Assembly: GCA_003022125.1 (NCBI GenBank)
Contig: PXQH01000062.1
Coordinates: 1-39,724, forward strand
DNA from: Cyanobacteria bacterium QS_8_64_29
GTDB lineage: Bacteria > Cyanobacteriota > Cyanobacteriia > Cyanobacteriales > Rubidibacteraceae
Direction: 5' to 3'
DNA length: 39,724 bases
Shown here: one piece after another, positions 17,034 to 25,137 of the stretch
How the letters are laid out: each line of letters opens with the position of its first letter
Position numbering within the stretch: position 1 is the stretch's first letter
Position numbers and translations under genes: made by a program
Notes under the pieces: model-generated
Database searches by the model: none
Told to the model about the DNA's origin: nothing
What the model saw: the letters and a program-made list of their open reading frames with translations, nothing else

Positions 17034-18818
17034 ATGGTGGAGTTGTTGGGGCTGGACTGGCAGGCATGGGCCACGCTCGCAACGATCGTTGCCATGCTGG
17101 CCGCCCTGCTCAAAAGCAGCGGCCACCCGGATCTGATCCTGCTGGGTGCGCTGGGGATGCTGCTGTTGCTGGGTATCCTGACGCCGAAGGAGGCGTTTGC
17201 CGGGCTGTCCAATCCGGCCCCGCTGGCGGTGGGGGCCCTGTTCGTGGTGGCCGCTGGCGTTCGCAACACCGGGGCGCTGAGCTGGGTGGATCCGCTGCTA
17301 TTCCAGCCGTCGCGCTATCTGCCTGCCACCTTGGGCCGCCTCATGCTTGCCAGCGCATCGCTCTCGGCGTTTTTGAATAACACGCCCATTGTGGCGATGC
17401 TCATCCCGCGGGTAGAGGCTTGGAGCGAAAAAAGCGGCATCCCTGTTTCCAAACTGATGATGCCGCTGTCGTTCGGTGCCATCTTGGGCGGGACAACCAC
17501 CCTGATCGGCACCTCGACTAACTTGCTAGTTTCGGGGCTGATGGAAGCTTCCGGCTACTCGGGGTTGGGCCTATTCGAGCTGACCCCGGTTGCCGTGCCG
17601 GCTGCTCTGGCAGCCATGGCCTATTTTGTCCTGGTGGGGTATCGCCTGCTGCCCGAGCGGCGCCAGGGTGGGGCTACTGTCTCCAGCGAGCTGCAAAATT
17701 GCCTGTTCGAGCTGCGCGTTGCGCCCAACTCGCCCCTGGCGGGCAAGACGGTGCAGCAGGCGGGGCTGCGTTCGCTGGGCGAGGCGTATTTGCCCTACCT
17801 GCACCGGGACGGCCACTTGCTGTGGGCTGCCCCGGAAACGGTGCTGCGCGAAGGGGACATCCTCGATTTTGTCGGCAATCCGTCTGCCATCGACAAACTG
17901 CTGGAGCGGCCGGGGCTGGAGCGGACCGTGGATGGCGTTGGTTCGCCAGAGCTTACCGCGCATCCGCTCTACGAGGCCATCGTTGCCCCTTCCTCGCCGC
18001 TGGTGGGCCGAACGCTGCGTGAAGTGGGGTTCCGCGAGCGCTATGATGGCGTCGTGCTGGGCATCCACCGGCGGGACGAGCAGATCCGAGCGCCGCTGGG
18101 GCGCGCCCCCATCCAAGCCGGCGATTTGCTGTTTGTCGAGGCCCCGCCCGGTTTCGATCGGCGCTGGAGCGGGCGCCGCGATGAGTTTTATCTGGTAGCG
18201 CCCTACCGCGGCGAGCAGCCCAAGCCGCAACCCCAGAAGGCCCCCATCGCGATCGCGATTTTGGTCGCCACAGTGGCGTTTGCCGCCACCGGCATTGCCC
18301 CCATTGCCATGACGGCCTTTTTGGGCGCGCTCGCCACCATTGCCACCGGCTGCCTCTCGCGACAGGATGCCCGCCGCGCCGTGGACCTATCGGTTTTGAT
18401 CGTGCTGGCCGCTTCGCTGGGGTTGGGGCGCGCGGTGGAAAAAACCGGCCTGGCCGATGCCATTGCCAACGGCATCATCGAGCGCGCGCCGCAGCTGGGG
18501 ACGCTCGGGGTCTTGGTGGCCATCTATGCCATCACGAGCTTGCTGACCGAGGTGGTGACCAACAATGGGGCAGCGGCGATCGTGCTGCCCATCGGCTTGG
18601 CAGCGAGTGCGGAGCTGGGGGCGCCGCCGGAGGCCTTTGCCATTGCTGTCGCGATCGCCGCCTCGACCAGCTTTTTGACCCCCATCGGGTACCAGACCAA
18701 CCTGATGGTCATGTCCCCCGGCGGCTACCGCTTTGGGGACTACGCGTGCAGCGGCATTGCTGTCGATGGCGTGGTAATGGTAACCAGCATCGCCGCGATC
18801 GCACAGCTCTGGCTGTGA
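17034..18818 (+). CDS. SLC13/DASS-type sulfate permease with two TrkA-C (RCK_C) domains
   Basis: A 594-residue membrane transporter. Hydrophobic N- and C-terminal halves flank a soluble central region of about 200 residues (roughly 200-390) containing two RCK_C-like units, each with GR/K TV/LR..G.R. Transport-site motifs occur in each half: SAFLNNTPIVAMLIP and GGTTTLIGTSTNLLVSG, then LTEVVTNNGAAAIVLP and TSFLTPIGYQTNLMV. This architecture fits the Slr1729/SAC1-like group. Its position between cysC and cysQ strongly supports sulfate as the substrate. It may have made the neighbouring ABC sulfate importer dispensable. Confidence 0.9.
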   Translation: MVELLGLDWQAWATLATIVAMLAALLKSSGHPDLILLGALGMLLLLGILTPKEAFAGLSNPAPLAVGALFVVAAGVRNTGALSWVDPLLFQPSRYLPATLGRLMLASASLSAFLNNTPIVAMLIPRVEAWSEKSGIPVSKLMMPLSFGAILGGTTTLIGTSTNLLVSGLMEASGYSGLGLFELTPVAVPAALAAMAYFVLVGYRLLPERRQGGATVSSELQNCLFELRVAPNSPLAGKTVQQAGLRSLGEAYLPYLHRDGHLLWAAPETVLREGDILDFVGNPSAIDKLLERPGLERTVDGVGSPELTAHPLYEAIVAPSSPLVGRTLREVGFRERYDGVVLGIHRRDEQIRAPLGRAPIQAGDLLFVEAPPGFDRRWSGRRDEFYLVAPYRGEQPKPQPQKAPIAIAILVATVAFAATGIAPIAMTAFLGALATIATGCLSRQDARRAVDLSVLIVLAASLGLGRAVEKTGLADAIANGIIERAPQLGTLGVLVAIYAITSLLTEVVTNNGAAAIVLPIGLAASAELGAPPEAFAIAVAIAASTSFLTPIGYQTNLMVMSPGGYRFGDYACSGIAVDGVVMVTSIAAIAQLWL

Positions 18819-18866
18819 GCGGGCCGGCGGGCTAGGGTGGAGCGCAGGAGTCTTATCGCAACCGCC

Positions 18867-19859
18867 ATGGCATACGAATCGGAGCGAGAAGCCGCCATCG
18901 AGGCCTGCCGCGCAGCATCGCGCCTATGCGAGCGCGTCCGCGCCGAAATGGCCCCAGACGCCATGGAAAAGCAAGACCGCAGCCCGGTCACAGTCGCCGA
19001 TTTTGGCTCGCAGGCGGTCATTTGCCAGGCACTGGCGGAGGCCTTTCCCCAGGATGCGGTCGTGGCGGAGGAGGACGCTGCGGCCCTGCGCCGACCGGAT
19101 GGCGCTGCCTCGCTCCAGCAAGTGACGCACTACGTGCAGGCGATTGTCCCCACAGCCCATGCCGAGGCCGTCGCAAGCTGGATCGATCGCGGCAACGGCT
19201 CGGTGGGCCCGCGCTACTGGACCTTGGATCCCATTGATGGGACCAAAGGGTTCCTGCGCGGCGATCAGTACGCGATCACGCTGGCGCTGGTCGAAGGCGG
19301 CGAGGTCAAGGTGGGCGTTTTGGGCTGTCCGTCCCTATCGGTCGATGCCGGACCGCTAGCGGGCGAAACGGGCTTGCTGTTTGCCGCCGTGCGCCACCAA
19401 GGGGCCACCATGGAGCCGCTGGCGGGTGGCTCGCCTCATCCCATTGGGGTCGCCACCCAGGACGCCAGCAAGCTGCGGTTTGTGGAAGGCGTCGAGCCCG
19501 CGCACAGCGACCACACCCAACAGGCCGAGTTGGCACAGCGCGTGGGCATTACGGCGCCCTCGCTTCGCGTGGACAGCCAAGCCAAATACGGCACGGTTGC
19601 CTGCGGTCAGGCCGCCCTCTACCTGCGCTTGCCACCGCCGCAGAACCCCGGTTACCGTGAAAACGTTTGGGACCACGCCGCCGGCACCATCGTGGTCGAG
19701 GAAGCCGGGGGCCGGGTAACCGACATGCACGGCCGAGCGCTGGATTTTACCCAGGGGGCCAAGCTCGAGCGCAACCAGGGCGTTATCGTTAGCAACGGCG
19801 CCCTGCACGATGCCGTCCTGCAGGCGTTGCGCGAGCAGCAGCAAGCGGTCTCGGGCTGA
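18867..19859 (+). CDS. cysQ: 3'(2'),5'-bisphosphate nucleotidase (PAP phosphatase)
   Basis: Removes the 3' phosphate of PAP (and PAPS), the by-product of PAPS reductase. A 330-residue inositol-monophosphatase-fold protein of the Hal2-like type. It has SPVTVADFGSQAVI near residue 35, AEEDA, the metal-binding DPIDGTKGF starting at D121, and the late ENVWDHAAGTIVVEEAGG motif. ATG 18867 is preferred over a GTG at 18837. It completes the cysC-permease-cysQ set. Its stop codon abuts the 3' end of the convergent tRNA-Thr gene with no spare base. Confidence 0.93.
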   Translation: MAYESEREAAIEACRAASRLCERVRAEMAPDAMEKQDRSPVTVADFGSQAVICQALAEAFPQDAVVAEEDAAALRRPDGAASLQQVTHYVQAIVPTAHAEAVASWIDRGNGSVGPRYWTLDPIDGTKGFLRGDQYAITLALVEGGEVKVGVLGCPSLSVDAGPLAGETGLLFAAVRHQGATMEPLAGGSPHPIGVATQDASKLRFVEGVEPAHSDHTQQAELAQRVGITAPSLRVDSQAKYGTVACGQAALYLRLPPPQNPGYRENVWDHAAGTIVVEEAGGRVTDMHGRALDFTQGAKLERNQGVIVSNGALHDAVLQALREQQQAVSG

Positions 19860-19931
19860 AGCTGGTGACAGGATTCGAACCTGCGACCGACGGTTTACAA
19901 AACCGTCGCTCTACCGCTGAGCTACACCAGC
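19860..19931 (-). tRNA. trnT: tRNA-Thr (anticodon TGT)
   Basis: A 72-nt cloverleaf on the minus strand: acceptor GCTGGTG/CACCAGC, D-arm GCTCAGCGGTAGAGC, anticodon stem ACGGT/ACCGT with loop TTTGTAA, T-arm with GGTTCGAATCC, discriminator T. CCA is not encoded. The 3' end touches the cysQ TGA. Confidence 0.97.
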
Positions 19932-19978
19932 ACGGTCCTCAAGCTAACAGACAGTACCACCGGCGGACTCGCTGTCAT

Positions 19979-20020
19979 ACTATCGGGAACTAGCTGCGGT
20001 TAACTCCGCTATCCCGACCG
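19979..20020 (+). promoter_or_regulatory. Dyad upstream of the sulfate-binding-protein remnant
   Basis: TCGGGA and TCCCGA flank an inner AG..GCGG / CCGCT pairing, making an interrupted hairpin or operator-like dyad. A -10-like CATACTAT lies at its left edge. It precedes the GTG of the old signal peptide (20038), so it may be the former sulfate-responsive control region. No regulator site is recognised with certainty. Confidence 0.25.
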
Positions 20021-20037
20021 ACAAACTAGAGATTGGT

Positions 20038-20127
20038 GTGGGCCGGCAACTGTCCCTGCCCTTACAGACGCGGTTCCGCCGCTGGGTGGCCTTGGGCCTG
20101 GCCGCCCTAGCGACCGCCGCGAGCTGA
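20038..20127 (+). pseudogene. Orphaned signal peptide of the sulfate-binding protein (out of frame)
   Basis: From GTG 20038 the frame encodes GRQLSLPLQTRFRRWVALG followed by LAALATAAS and TGA at 20125-20127. This is a textbook twin-basic, hydrophobic export signal. The mature sulfate-binding protein (ELTLVAHSTAREAYE) begins at once in another frame. Restoring one base around 20122-20126 (for example AGC-CTG-ACG) would join the two. So a 1-nt deletion, or a sequencing error, has separated the signal from its protein. Confidence 0.75.
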
Positions 20128-20132
20128 CGCTG

Positions 20133-21635
20133 GTGGCCCACTCGACCGCGCGCGAGGCCTACGAGGCGATCGTGCCGCAATTTGTCGAGCGCTGGGAGCA
20201 ACGAACCGGGGAGGCCCTAAGGGTGTACCCAAGCTATGGTCCCTCAGGGGGCCAAGCGCGCGCTGTGCTAGAAGGGCTCGAAGCGGACGTTGTGGCCCTG
20301 GCCCTGGGCGCGGACGTTGCGCCACTGCAAGCGGCAGGACTGGTTGCGCCCGGGTGGCGTCAGGCGCTACCCAATCGCGCGGTGCCGCACTACTCGGTGG
20401 TCGCGCTTTCGACCCGAGCGGGCAACCCCCAAGGCATCCGCGACTGGCCAGACTTGACCGATGCTGGCGTCTCGGTAGTTGCGCCCAATCCCAAAACCTC
20501 GGGCGGGGCACGCTGGACCTTTTTGGCCCTTTGGGGCGCTGCCACCCAGCGGGATGGCATGCCCGGAGCCTCAGCCTACGTGCGCCACGTATATGGCAAT
20601 GCCCCTATCCTGCCACGCAGCACCCGCGAAGCCAGCACGGTGTTTTGGCAGCAACAGCAAGGCGATGTCTTGCTCACCTACGAAAGCGTTGCCCGCTTTG
20701 CGCAGCGCAGCGGCCTAGAGCTGAGCTACACCGTGCCCGAGCCCAACCTGCGCGCCGACAACCCGGTGGCCGTTGTCGATCACCACGTCGAGCAGCACGG
20801 CAACCGCGCGGTTGCGGAAGCATTTGCCCGCTACTTGTTCTCGCCCCAGTGGCAAGGCAGTCGCCATCGCGATCGCGTGATTTATCTGACGCTGCTGCTA
20901 CTGGTGCCGGCAGCCAATGTCGCCTTTCAGGCCTTTCGCAGCGGCCTGGGGGCTTTTGCGGCCAACTTGGGCGATCCCGCCCTTGTGAGCGCCATTCGCG
21001 TCACGCTGCTGCTGGCGGTGCTAGTGGTCCCGCTCAATACGGCATTTGGGCTGTGCGCCGCCTGGGTGATCGCGCGCCACCAGTTTCCCGGCCGGACGTT
21101 GCTGGTCAGCCTGCTGGATTTGCCCTTTGCCGTGTCCTCGGTGGTGGCGGGGCTAGCGATCGCGCTGCTCTACGGTCGCGACGGTTGGTTCGGGCCGCTG
21201 CTCGAGGCCGCTGGCATTCCCATGCTGTTTGCGCTGCCGGGAATGGCGCTGGCCACGGCGTTCGAAACGCTGCCGTTTGTGGCGCGCGAGCTCATTCCCG
21301 TACTAGAGGAGACCGGCACCGAGCAAGAGGAAGCGGCCCGCACTTTGGGCGCGAGCGAGTGGCAAACCTTTTGGCGCGTGACGCTTCCCAACCTTCGCTG
21401 GGCGCTGCTGTACGGCATCATCCTGACCAACGCGCGCGCCATGGGGGTATTCGGCTCGGTGGCGGTCATCTCGGGCAATATCATTGGCAAGACCCAAACC
21501 CTGACCCTGTTTATCGATGACACCTACAAGCAGTACCAGACGCAGGCTGCCTTTGCGGCAGCCATGCTGTTGGCTGGCCTGGCCCTGGTGACGCTAGCGC
21601 TCAAAGCGCGCTTGGAAGGTGCCTCGGCCGAGTGA
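20133..21635 (+). CDS. Fused remnant of sulfate-binding protein (Sbp) and sulfate permease CysW
   Basis: One 500-codon frame. Residues 1 to about 247 are a sulfate-binding protein without its export signal (VAHSTAREAYEAIVPQF, PSYGPSGGQARAV, APNPKTSGGARWTF, VFWQQQQGDVLLTYES) that stops near ARYLFSPQWQ. Residues from about 255 are CysW (ALVSAIRVTLLLAVLVVPLNTAFGL-type start, WVIARHQFPGRTLL, LPFAVSSVVAGLAIALLYG, then the EAA loop TLGASEWQTFWRVTLPNLRW). Missing are the Sbp C-terminus, all of CysT and the CysW N-terminus, and no cysA follows. The GTG start is only formal. It is most likely a pseudogene made by an internal deletion; an assembly collapse is the alternative. Confidence 0.85.
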   Translation: MAHSTAREAYEAIVPQFVERWEQRTGEALRVYPSYGPSGGQARAVLEGLEADVVALALGADVAPLQAAGLVAPGWRQALPNRAVPHYSVVALSTRAGNPQGIRDWPDLTDAGVSVVAPNPKTSGGARWTFLALWGAATQRDGMPGASAYVRHVYGNAPILPRSTREASTVFWQQQQGDVLLTYESVARFAQRSGLELSYTVPEPNLRADNPVAVVDHHVEQHGNRAVAEAFARYLFSPQWQGSRHRDRVIYLTLLLLVPAANVAFQAFRSGLGAFAANLGDPALVSAIRVTLLLAVLVVPLNTAFGLCAAWVIARHQFPGRTLLVSLLDLPFAVSSVVAGLAIALLYGRDGWFGPLLEAAGIPMLFALPGMALATAFETLPFVARELIPVLEETGTEQEEAARTLGASEWQTFWRVTLPNLRWALLYGIILTNARAMGVFGSVAVISGNIIGKTQTLTLFIDDTYKQYQTQAAFAAAMLLAGLALVTLALKARLEGASAE

Positions 21636-21673
21636 CCGCCGGTCGCCTTGCACCAGGCAAGGGCGGCCGGCGG
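21636..21673 (+). terminator. Strong GC hairpin after the Sbp-CysW remnant
   Basis: CCGCCGG (21636-21642) pairs with CCGGCGG (21667-21673), with a second internal stem GCCTTGC/GCAAGGGC around ACCAG. It begins at the base after the TGA. No T-run follows, so it is a stem-loop that may stop transcription or protect RNA ends. It separates the old sulfate locus from the metal cassette. Confidence 0.5.
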
Positions 21674-21681
21674 CGCAAAGC

Positions 21682-21687
21682 TACAAT
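21682..21687 (+). promoter_or_regulatory. Candidate -10 element (TACAAT) for the ArsR/ZiaR-like gene
   Basis: TACAAT stands 48 bp before the ATG at 21736, just after the preceding hairpin. The -35 position is GC-rich and unconvincing. I did not find a clean 12-2-12 SmtB-type operator palindrome here. Confidence 0.35.
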
Positions 21688-21735
21688 GAGAAGCGCAATT
21701 CCGACGTGTTGGCGAGAAACGCGCGCTAGCCGCTC

Positions 21736-22134
21736 ATGAGCCCCTCCTCAGAACGCGATCCCAACGCTGCATCGGCCGAGGCCCCGACATGCGACTCGCC
21801 GCTGGTCGATCTCAACGGGGTCCGCCAAGTTCAGCCCGAGACGCTCTCGGCCCAGCGAGCCCAGCAGATGGCGGAGTTTTTCCGCGTCCTCGCCGATCCC
21901 AGCCGCTTGCGCTTGCTCTCGGCCCTGGCCCAGCGCGAGCTCTGCGTGTGCGATCTGGCCGCGATCGCCAAAATGAGCGAGTCTGCAGTCTCCCATCAGC
22001 TCCGAACCCTGCGCGCCATGCGCCTGGTGAACTACCGCCGGCAGGGGCGCAACGTCTACTATCACCTAGCCGATGCCCACGTCATCGAGCTCTATCGGAC
22101 CGTCGACGAGCACTTGGACGAACTGTGCCCGTAG
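21736..22134 (+). CDS. ArsR/SmtB-family metal-sensing repressor, ZiaR-like
   Basis: A 132-residue winged-helix repressor with two recognisable metal sites. The alpha-5 site has D113-x-H115 and H126-x-x-E129, the exact spacing of the zinc ligands of SmtB. The alpha-3N site has C70-V-C72-D73 in ELCVCDLA, the ZiaR/CadC form (SmtB has CVGD), with an extra N-terminal Cys 19. The recognition helix is [17 protein letters not shown]. Zinc, or a similar soft/borderline metal, is therefore the expected inducer. It lies 60 bp upstream of, and in line with, the multicopper oxidase and ZIP genes, which it probably regulates along with itself. Confidence 0.9.
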   Translation: MSPSSERDPNAASAEAPTCDSPLVDLNGVRQVQPETLSAQRAQQMAEFFRVLADPSRLRLLSALAQRELCVCDLAAIAKMSESAVSHQLRTLRAMRLVNYRRQGRNVYYHLADAHVIELYRTVDEHLDELCP

Positions 22135-22194
22135 CAGCAGCGGCCGGTTCAAGCTGCTACTATCCGCCGTACTAGGCTAAATTGTGAACGAAAA

Positions 22195-23295
22195 ATGAAA
22201 GCCCGCCCCGCGGGTTGCCATCGAGGCCATGGCATGCGCAATGCAAGCTTGACGCGGCGAACGCTGCTCGGGGGTGCTTTGCTGGCAGCTGGTGCCGGCT
22301 TGATCGCGCGCCCTAGAGGCGCCCGGGCGCAAGCGTACTCGGACGCCTCGGTCACGCCGGGCGGCCTGGAAACGGTGGGCGATGTGGATCGCCGCTTTAA
22401 CGGCTTTGATGCCCACCAAATCCTGACCGATTGGGATACCGGCACCGTCTCGCGGCAAGCCAACGGCCAGCAGCTGCGCGAGTACGCCATTGAGGCCATC
22501 GAGCGCGAGATCGAGATCGCGCCGGGGGTGCGCTACCCGGCTTGGACCTACAACGGTCGGGTCCCGGGGCCCACGCTGCGCGCCACCGAAGGCGATCGCG
22601 TGCGCATTCGCTTTACCAACCGCGGATCGCACCCGCACACGATGCACTTCCACAGTATCCACGGCGCCAGCATGGACGGCGTTCCCGGTGCCGGGGAGGT
22701 GCCGCCCGGCGAGACCTTCGTCTACGAATTCGAGGCGCAGCCGTTCGGCTGCCACCTCTACCACTGCCACTCCATGCCCTTCAAGCAGCACTTGCACAAG
22801 GGGCTCTACGGCGCGTTCATTGTCGATCCCGACCCCGAGCGGCACCCCCAACAGGCTGAGGCCGCGAACGCGCGCCTGCTCGGCAGCGCTGCCAATGCGC
22901 GCTGGCAGGAGCTCGTCATGGTCATGAACGGGTTCGATACCAACTTCGACGGCGACAACGAGTTCTACGCCGCCAACACCATCCCGCACGCCTACTTCAA
23001 GCGGCCCATCCGCATCGAGCGCGATCAGCCCGTGCGGGTTTATTTGGTCAACGCCACCGAGTTCGATCCCATCAATTCGTTCCACCTCCACGCCAACTTT
23101 TTCGACTACTACGACCACGGCACGACGCTCGAGCCCACGCTCCCCACCGTGGACACGGTCAAGCTGGCGCAGGCCCAGCGCGGCATTCTGGAGTTCTCCT
23201 ATCGCGGCTTCGAGCCCGGCGATTACCCGTTTCACGCCCACCAAACCGAATTTGCCGAATTGGGATGGATGAGCTTGTTTCGCGTCGCCGCCTAA
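22195..23295 (+). CDS. Tat-exported two-domain multicopper oxidase
   Basis: A 366-residue protein with a twin-arginine signal (LTRRTLLGGALLAAGAGLI then ARA), so folded export with copper is expected. Domain 1 has H146-P-H148, H151-F-H153 and H190-C191-H192, giving the single type-1 copper cysteine. Domain 2 has INSFHLHANFF and DYPFHAHQTEFAELGWM with no second Cys. This resembles type-B two-domain laccase-like or nitrite-reductase-like oxidases, which act as homotrimers. The substrate could be Cu(I), Fe(II), Mn(II) or a phenolic compound. ATG 22234 is an alternative start nearer the Tat motif. Its end overlaps the ZIP gene by 31 bp. Confidence 0.88.
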   Translation: MKARPAGCHRGHGMRNASLTRRTLLGGALLAAGAGLIARPRGARAQAYSDASVTPGGLETVGDVDRRFNGFDAHQILTDWDTGTVSRQANGQQLREYAIEAIEREIEIAPGVRYPAWTYNGRVPGPTLRATEGDRVRIRFTNRGSHPHTMHFHSIHGASMDGVPGAGEVPPGETFVYEFEAQPFGCHLYHCHSMPFKQHLHKGLYGAFIVDPDPERHPQQAEAANARLLGSAANARWQELVMVMNGFDTNFDGDNEFYAANTIPHAYFKRPIRIERDQPVRVYLVNATEFDPINSFHLHANFFDYYDHGTTLEPTLPTVDTVKLAQAQRGILEFSYRGFEPGDYPFHAHQTEFAELGWMSLFRVAA

Positions 23296-24437
23296 AGCGC
23301 ACCACCGCCCAACTGGCCCTTCCCGTGGGGCTGCTGGCGCTACTGCTGGGGGCCTTCGTGCTGCTGGATCCGCTCCAACCCGCTGGCGCCCTGCCGCCGC
23401 TCGAGCGGCTGACGGTCGAGCGCACCATTTTGGATGACGCGGGTATCTCGCTGCTGGTGCGCGCTGGCGGTCCCGACCCAGTGGCGATCGCGCAGGTGCA
23501 AGTGGATGAGGCCTATTGGACCTTCGAGCAAAAGCCGGCGGGTGCCATTGCACCGCTCGAGCGCGCGCGCATCAACATCCCCTACCCCTGGACCCGCGGG
23601 GCGGACCACCACGTGCGGCTGGTCTCGCAGACGGGGGCAACCTTTGATCGCGCCATCGAACGGGCACTCCCCACCCCCACCCTCAATCCGGTGACGCTGC
23701 TGCGGCAGGCGCTGGTGGGGCTCTACGTGGGGCTCGTGCCGGTGGGGACGGGCATGCTGTTTTATCCGGCCCTGCGGCAGCTGGGCCGGCGCGGGCTGGA
23801 ATTCGTCCTGGCGCTGACGCTGGGGCTGCTCGCCTACCTGCTGGTCGATACGGCCCGCGAGGGGTTGGCACTGAGCGCGCAGGCCAACTTGGCGCTGAGC
23901 GCTGGCACCTTGCTTTGGATCGCAGCCGGGCTGACGTTTGCGGCATTGCTGGCAGTAGGCCGGCGCGGCGGCGCGCCGCCCCAGGGCAAAGCCCTGGCGC
24001 GCTACTTGGCGCTGGGCATTGGCTGGCACAATCTGGGTGAAGGTTTGGCCATTGGGGCAGCGTTTGCCACCGGCGAGATTGCGCTGGGCTCGTTCCTGGT
24101 GCTGGGGTTTGCCCTGCACAATCTTACCGAGGGCATTGGCATTGCCGCGCCGCTGGCCGAGCTACGACCGAGGCTGGCAACGTTCGCCCGCCTAGCGGCC
24201 CTGGCAGGTGCCCCGGCCATTGCCGGCATCTGGCTGGGAGCTTTTGCCTTCTCGCCGCATTGGGCCGCCCTGTTTTTGGGGGTCGGCGCCGGGGCAATCT
24301 TGCAAGTATTGGTGGAGGTAGGCGCCTACTTGCAGCGACTGTCCCCAACCGCCGGCTTGCTCTCGGCGCGAAGCCTGGCCGGCTCGGCCGCCGGCGCTGC
24401 CATCATGTACGGCACCAGCTTGGCCGTGCAGGTGTAA
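23265..24437 (+). CDS. ZIP-family metal permease with extracytoplasmic N-terminal domain
   Basis: 390 residues. One N-terminal membrane segment (LALPVGLLALLLGAFVLL) is followed by a soluble domain of about 110 residues (LTVERTILDDAGISLLVRAGG to RAIERALPTPT). Then come eight or so hydrophobic segments carrying the ZIP signatures HNLGEGLAIGAAF and LHNLTEGIGIAAP (metal-binding His, Asn, Glu in TM4/TM5). ZIP proteins usually import Zn, Fe or Mn; most bacterial ones lack such an N-terminal domain. The start lies inside the oxidase gene in another frame, implying coupled translation and a joint role in handling one metal. Confidence 0.87.
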   Translation: MDELVSRRRLKRTTAQLALPVGLLALLLGAFVLLDPLQPAGALPPLERLTVERTILDDAGISLLVRAGGPDPVAIAQVQVDEAYWTFEQKPAGAIAPLERARINIPYPWTRGADHHVRLVSQTGATFDRAIERALPTPTLNPVTLLRQALVGLYVGLVPVGTGMLFYPALRQLGRRGLEFVLALTLGLLAYLLVDTAREGLALSAQANLALSAGTLLWIAAGLTFAALLAVGRRGGAPPQGKALARYLALGIGWHNLGEGLAIGAAFATGEIALGSFLVLGFALHNLTEGIGIAAPLAELRPRLATFARLAALAGAPAIAGIWLGAFAFSPHWAALFLGVGAGAILQVLVEVGAYLQRLSPTAGLLSARSLAGSAAGAAIMYGTSLAVQV

Positions 24438-24450
24438 GCTGGCGCAGCAA

Positions 24451-24522
24451 TGGGCGGTACCGGATTCGAACCAGTGACAACCTGCTTGTAAGGCAGGCAC
24501 TCTACCGCTGAGTTAACCGCCC
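24451..24522 (-). tRNA. trnV: tRNA-Val (anticodon TAC)
   Basis: A 72-nt cloverleaf on the minus strand: acceptor GGGCGGT/ACCGCCC, D-arm CTCAGCGGTAGAG, anticodon stem CCTGC/GCAGG with loop CTTACAA, T-arm GGTTCGAATCC, discriminator A. CCA is not encoded. It is convergent with the ZIP gene (13-bp gap). Confidence 0.97.
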
Positions 24523-24565
24523 GCACGCACTGCTGAGGGTAGCACGCGCGCAGCAGGCTCCCGCC

Positions 24566-25108
24566 ATGCCCGCCGGGCGCACCCACGATCGCATCACGCT
24601 TTGGAGCCTGCCGGTGGTAGCGGTAGCCGCAGTGGCAATCGGGCGCAGCAGCACAGTTGCGCTGGCCGTTACGGGGGCTTTTTTGTTCAGCGGACTCATG
24701 TTCGGCCCCGATCTGGACGTGCGCTCCCGGCAGTTTGCCCGCTGGGGCTGGCTGCGCTGGATTTGGCTGCCCTACCAGCGGGCCTTGGCCCACCGCTCGG
24801 TGCTCTCGCACGGCCCCATTTTGGGGACGGTGCTGCGAGTGCTGTACCTGGGCGGCTGCCTGGCAGCGATCGCCGCAGCAGGACTGGCAATAGCCCAAGC
24901 CCTCGGCGACAGTGCCCCTCGCTGGCAGTCCTGGGTGACCCGCACCGGGCGCTGGCTGGCCCAGCACCGCGTGGCAGTGGCGGCTTCGTTTGTCGGGCTG
25001 GAGTTGGGCGCCATGAGCCACACCCTCAGCGATGGCGCCCAGTCACTGCGCCGGCGCTTGCGGCGCTCGCCCAGGGCCGCGCGTGACAAAAAGCGCCGCC
25101 CGCGCTAG
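24566..25108 (+). CDS. DUF2227 putative metal-binding membrane protein
   Basis: 180 residues. The start PAGRTHDRITLW, the central HRSVLSHGPILGT, and the late SHTLSDG give a set of His/Asp residues at conserved DUF2227 positions. Three hydrophobic segments surround FLFSGLMFGPDLDVRSRQF. DUF2227 proteins are predicted metal-binding hydrolases and are common in cyanobacteria; no function has been shown. The C-terminus is strongly basic (RRRLRRSPRAARDKKRRPR). It lies 29 bp before mazG, so co-transcription is likely. Confidence 0.85.
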   Translation: MPAGRTHDRITLWSLPVVAVAAVAIGRSSTVALAVTGAFLFSGLMFGPDLDVRSRQFARWGWLRWIWLPYQRALAHRSVLSHGPILGTVLRVLYLGGCLAAIAAAGLAIAQALGDSAPRWQSWVTRTGRWLAQHRVAVAASFVGLELGAMSHTLSDGAQSLRRRLRRSPRAARDKKRRPR

Positions 25109-25137
25109 GAAGGAACTTGCAGGTTGGGGAGGGAGCT

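Noticed and set aside
22177-23553. 458-codon minus-strand ORF opposite the multicopper oxidase
   Set aside because: It is an antisense shadow of the oxidase and ZIP genes, caused by high GC at third codon positions. No recognisable domain or start signal.
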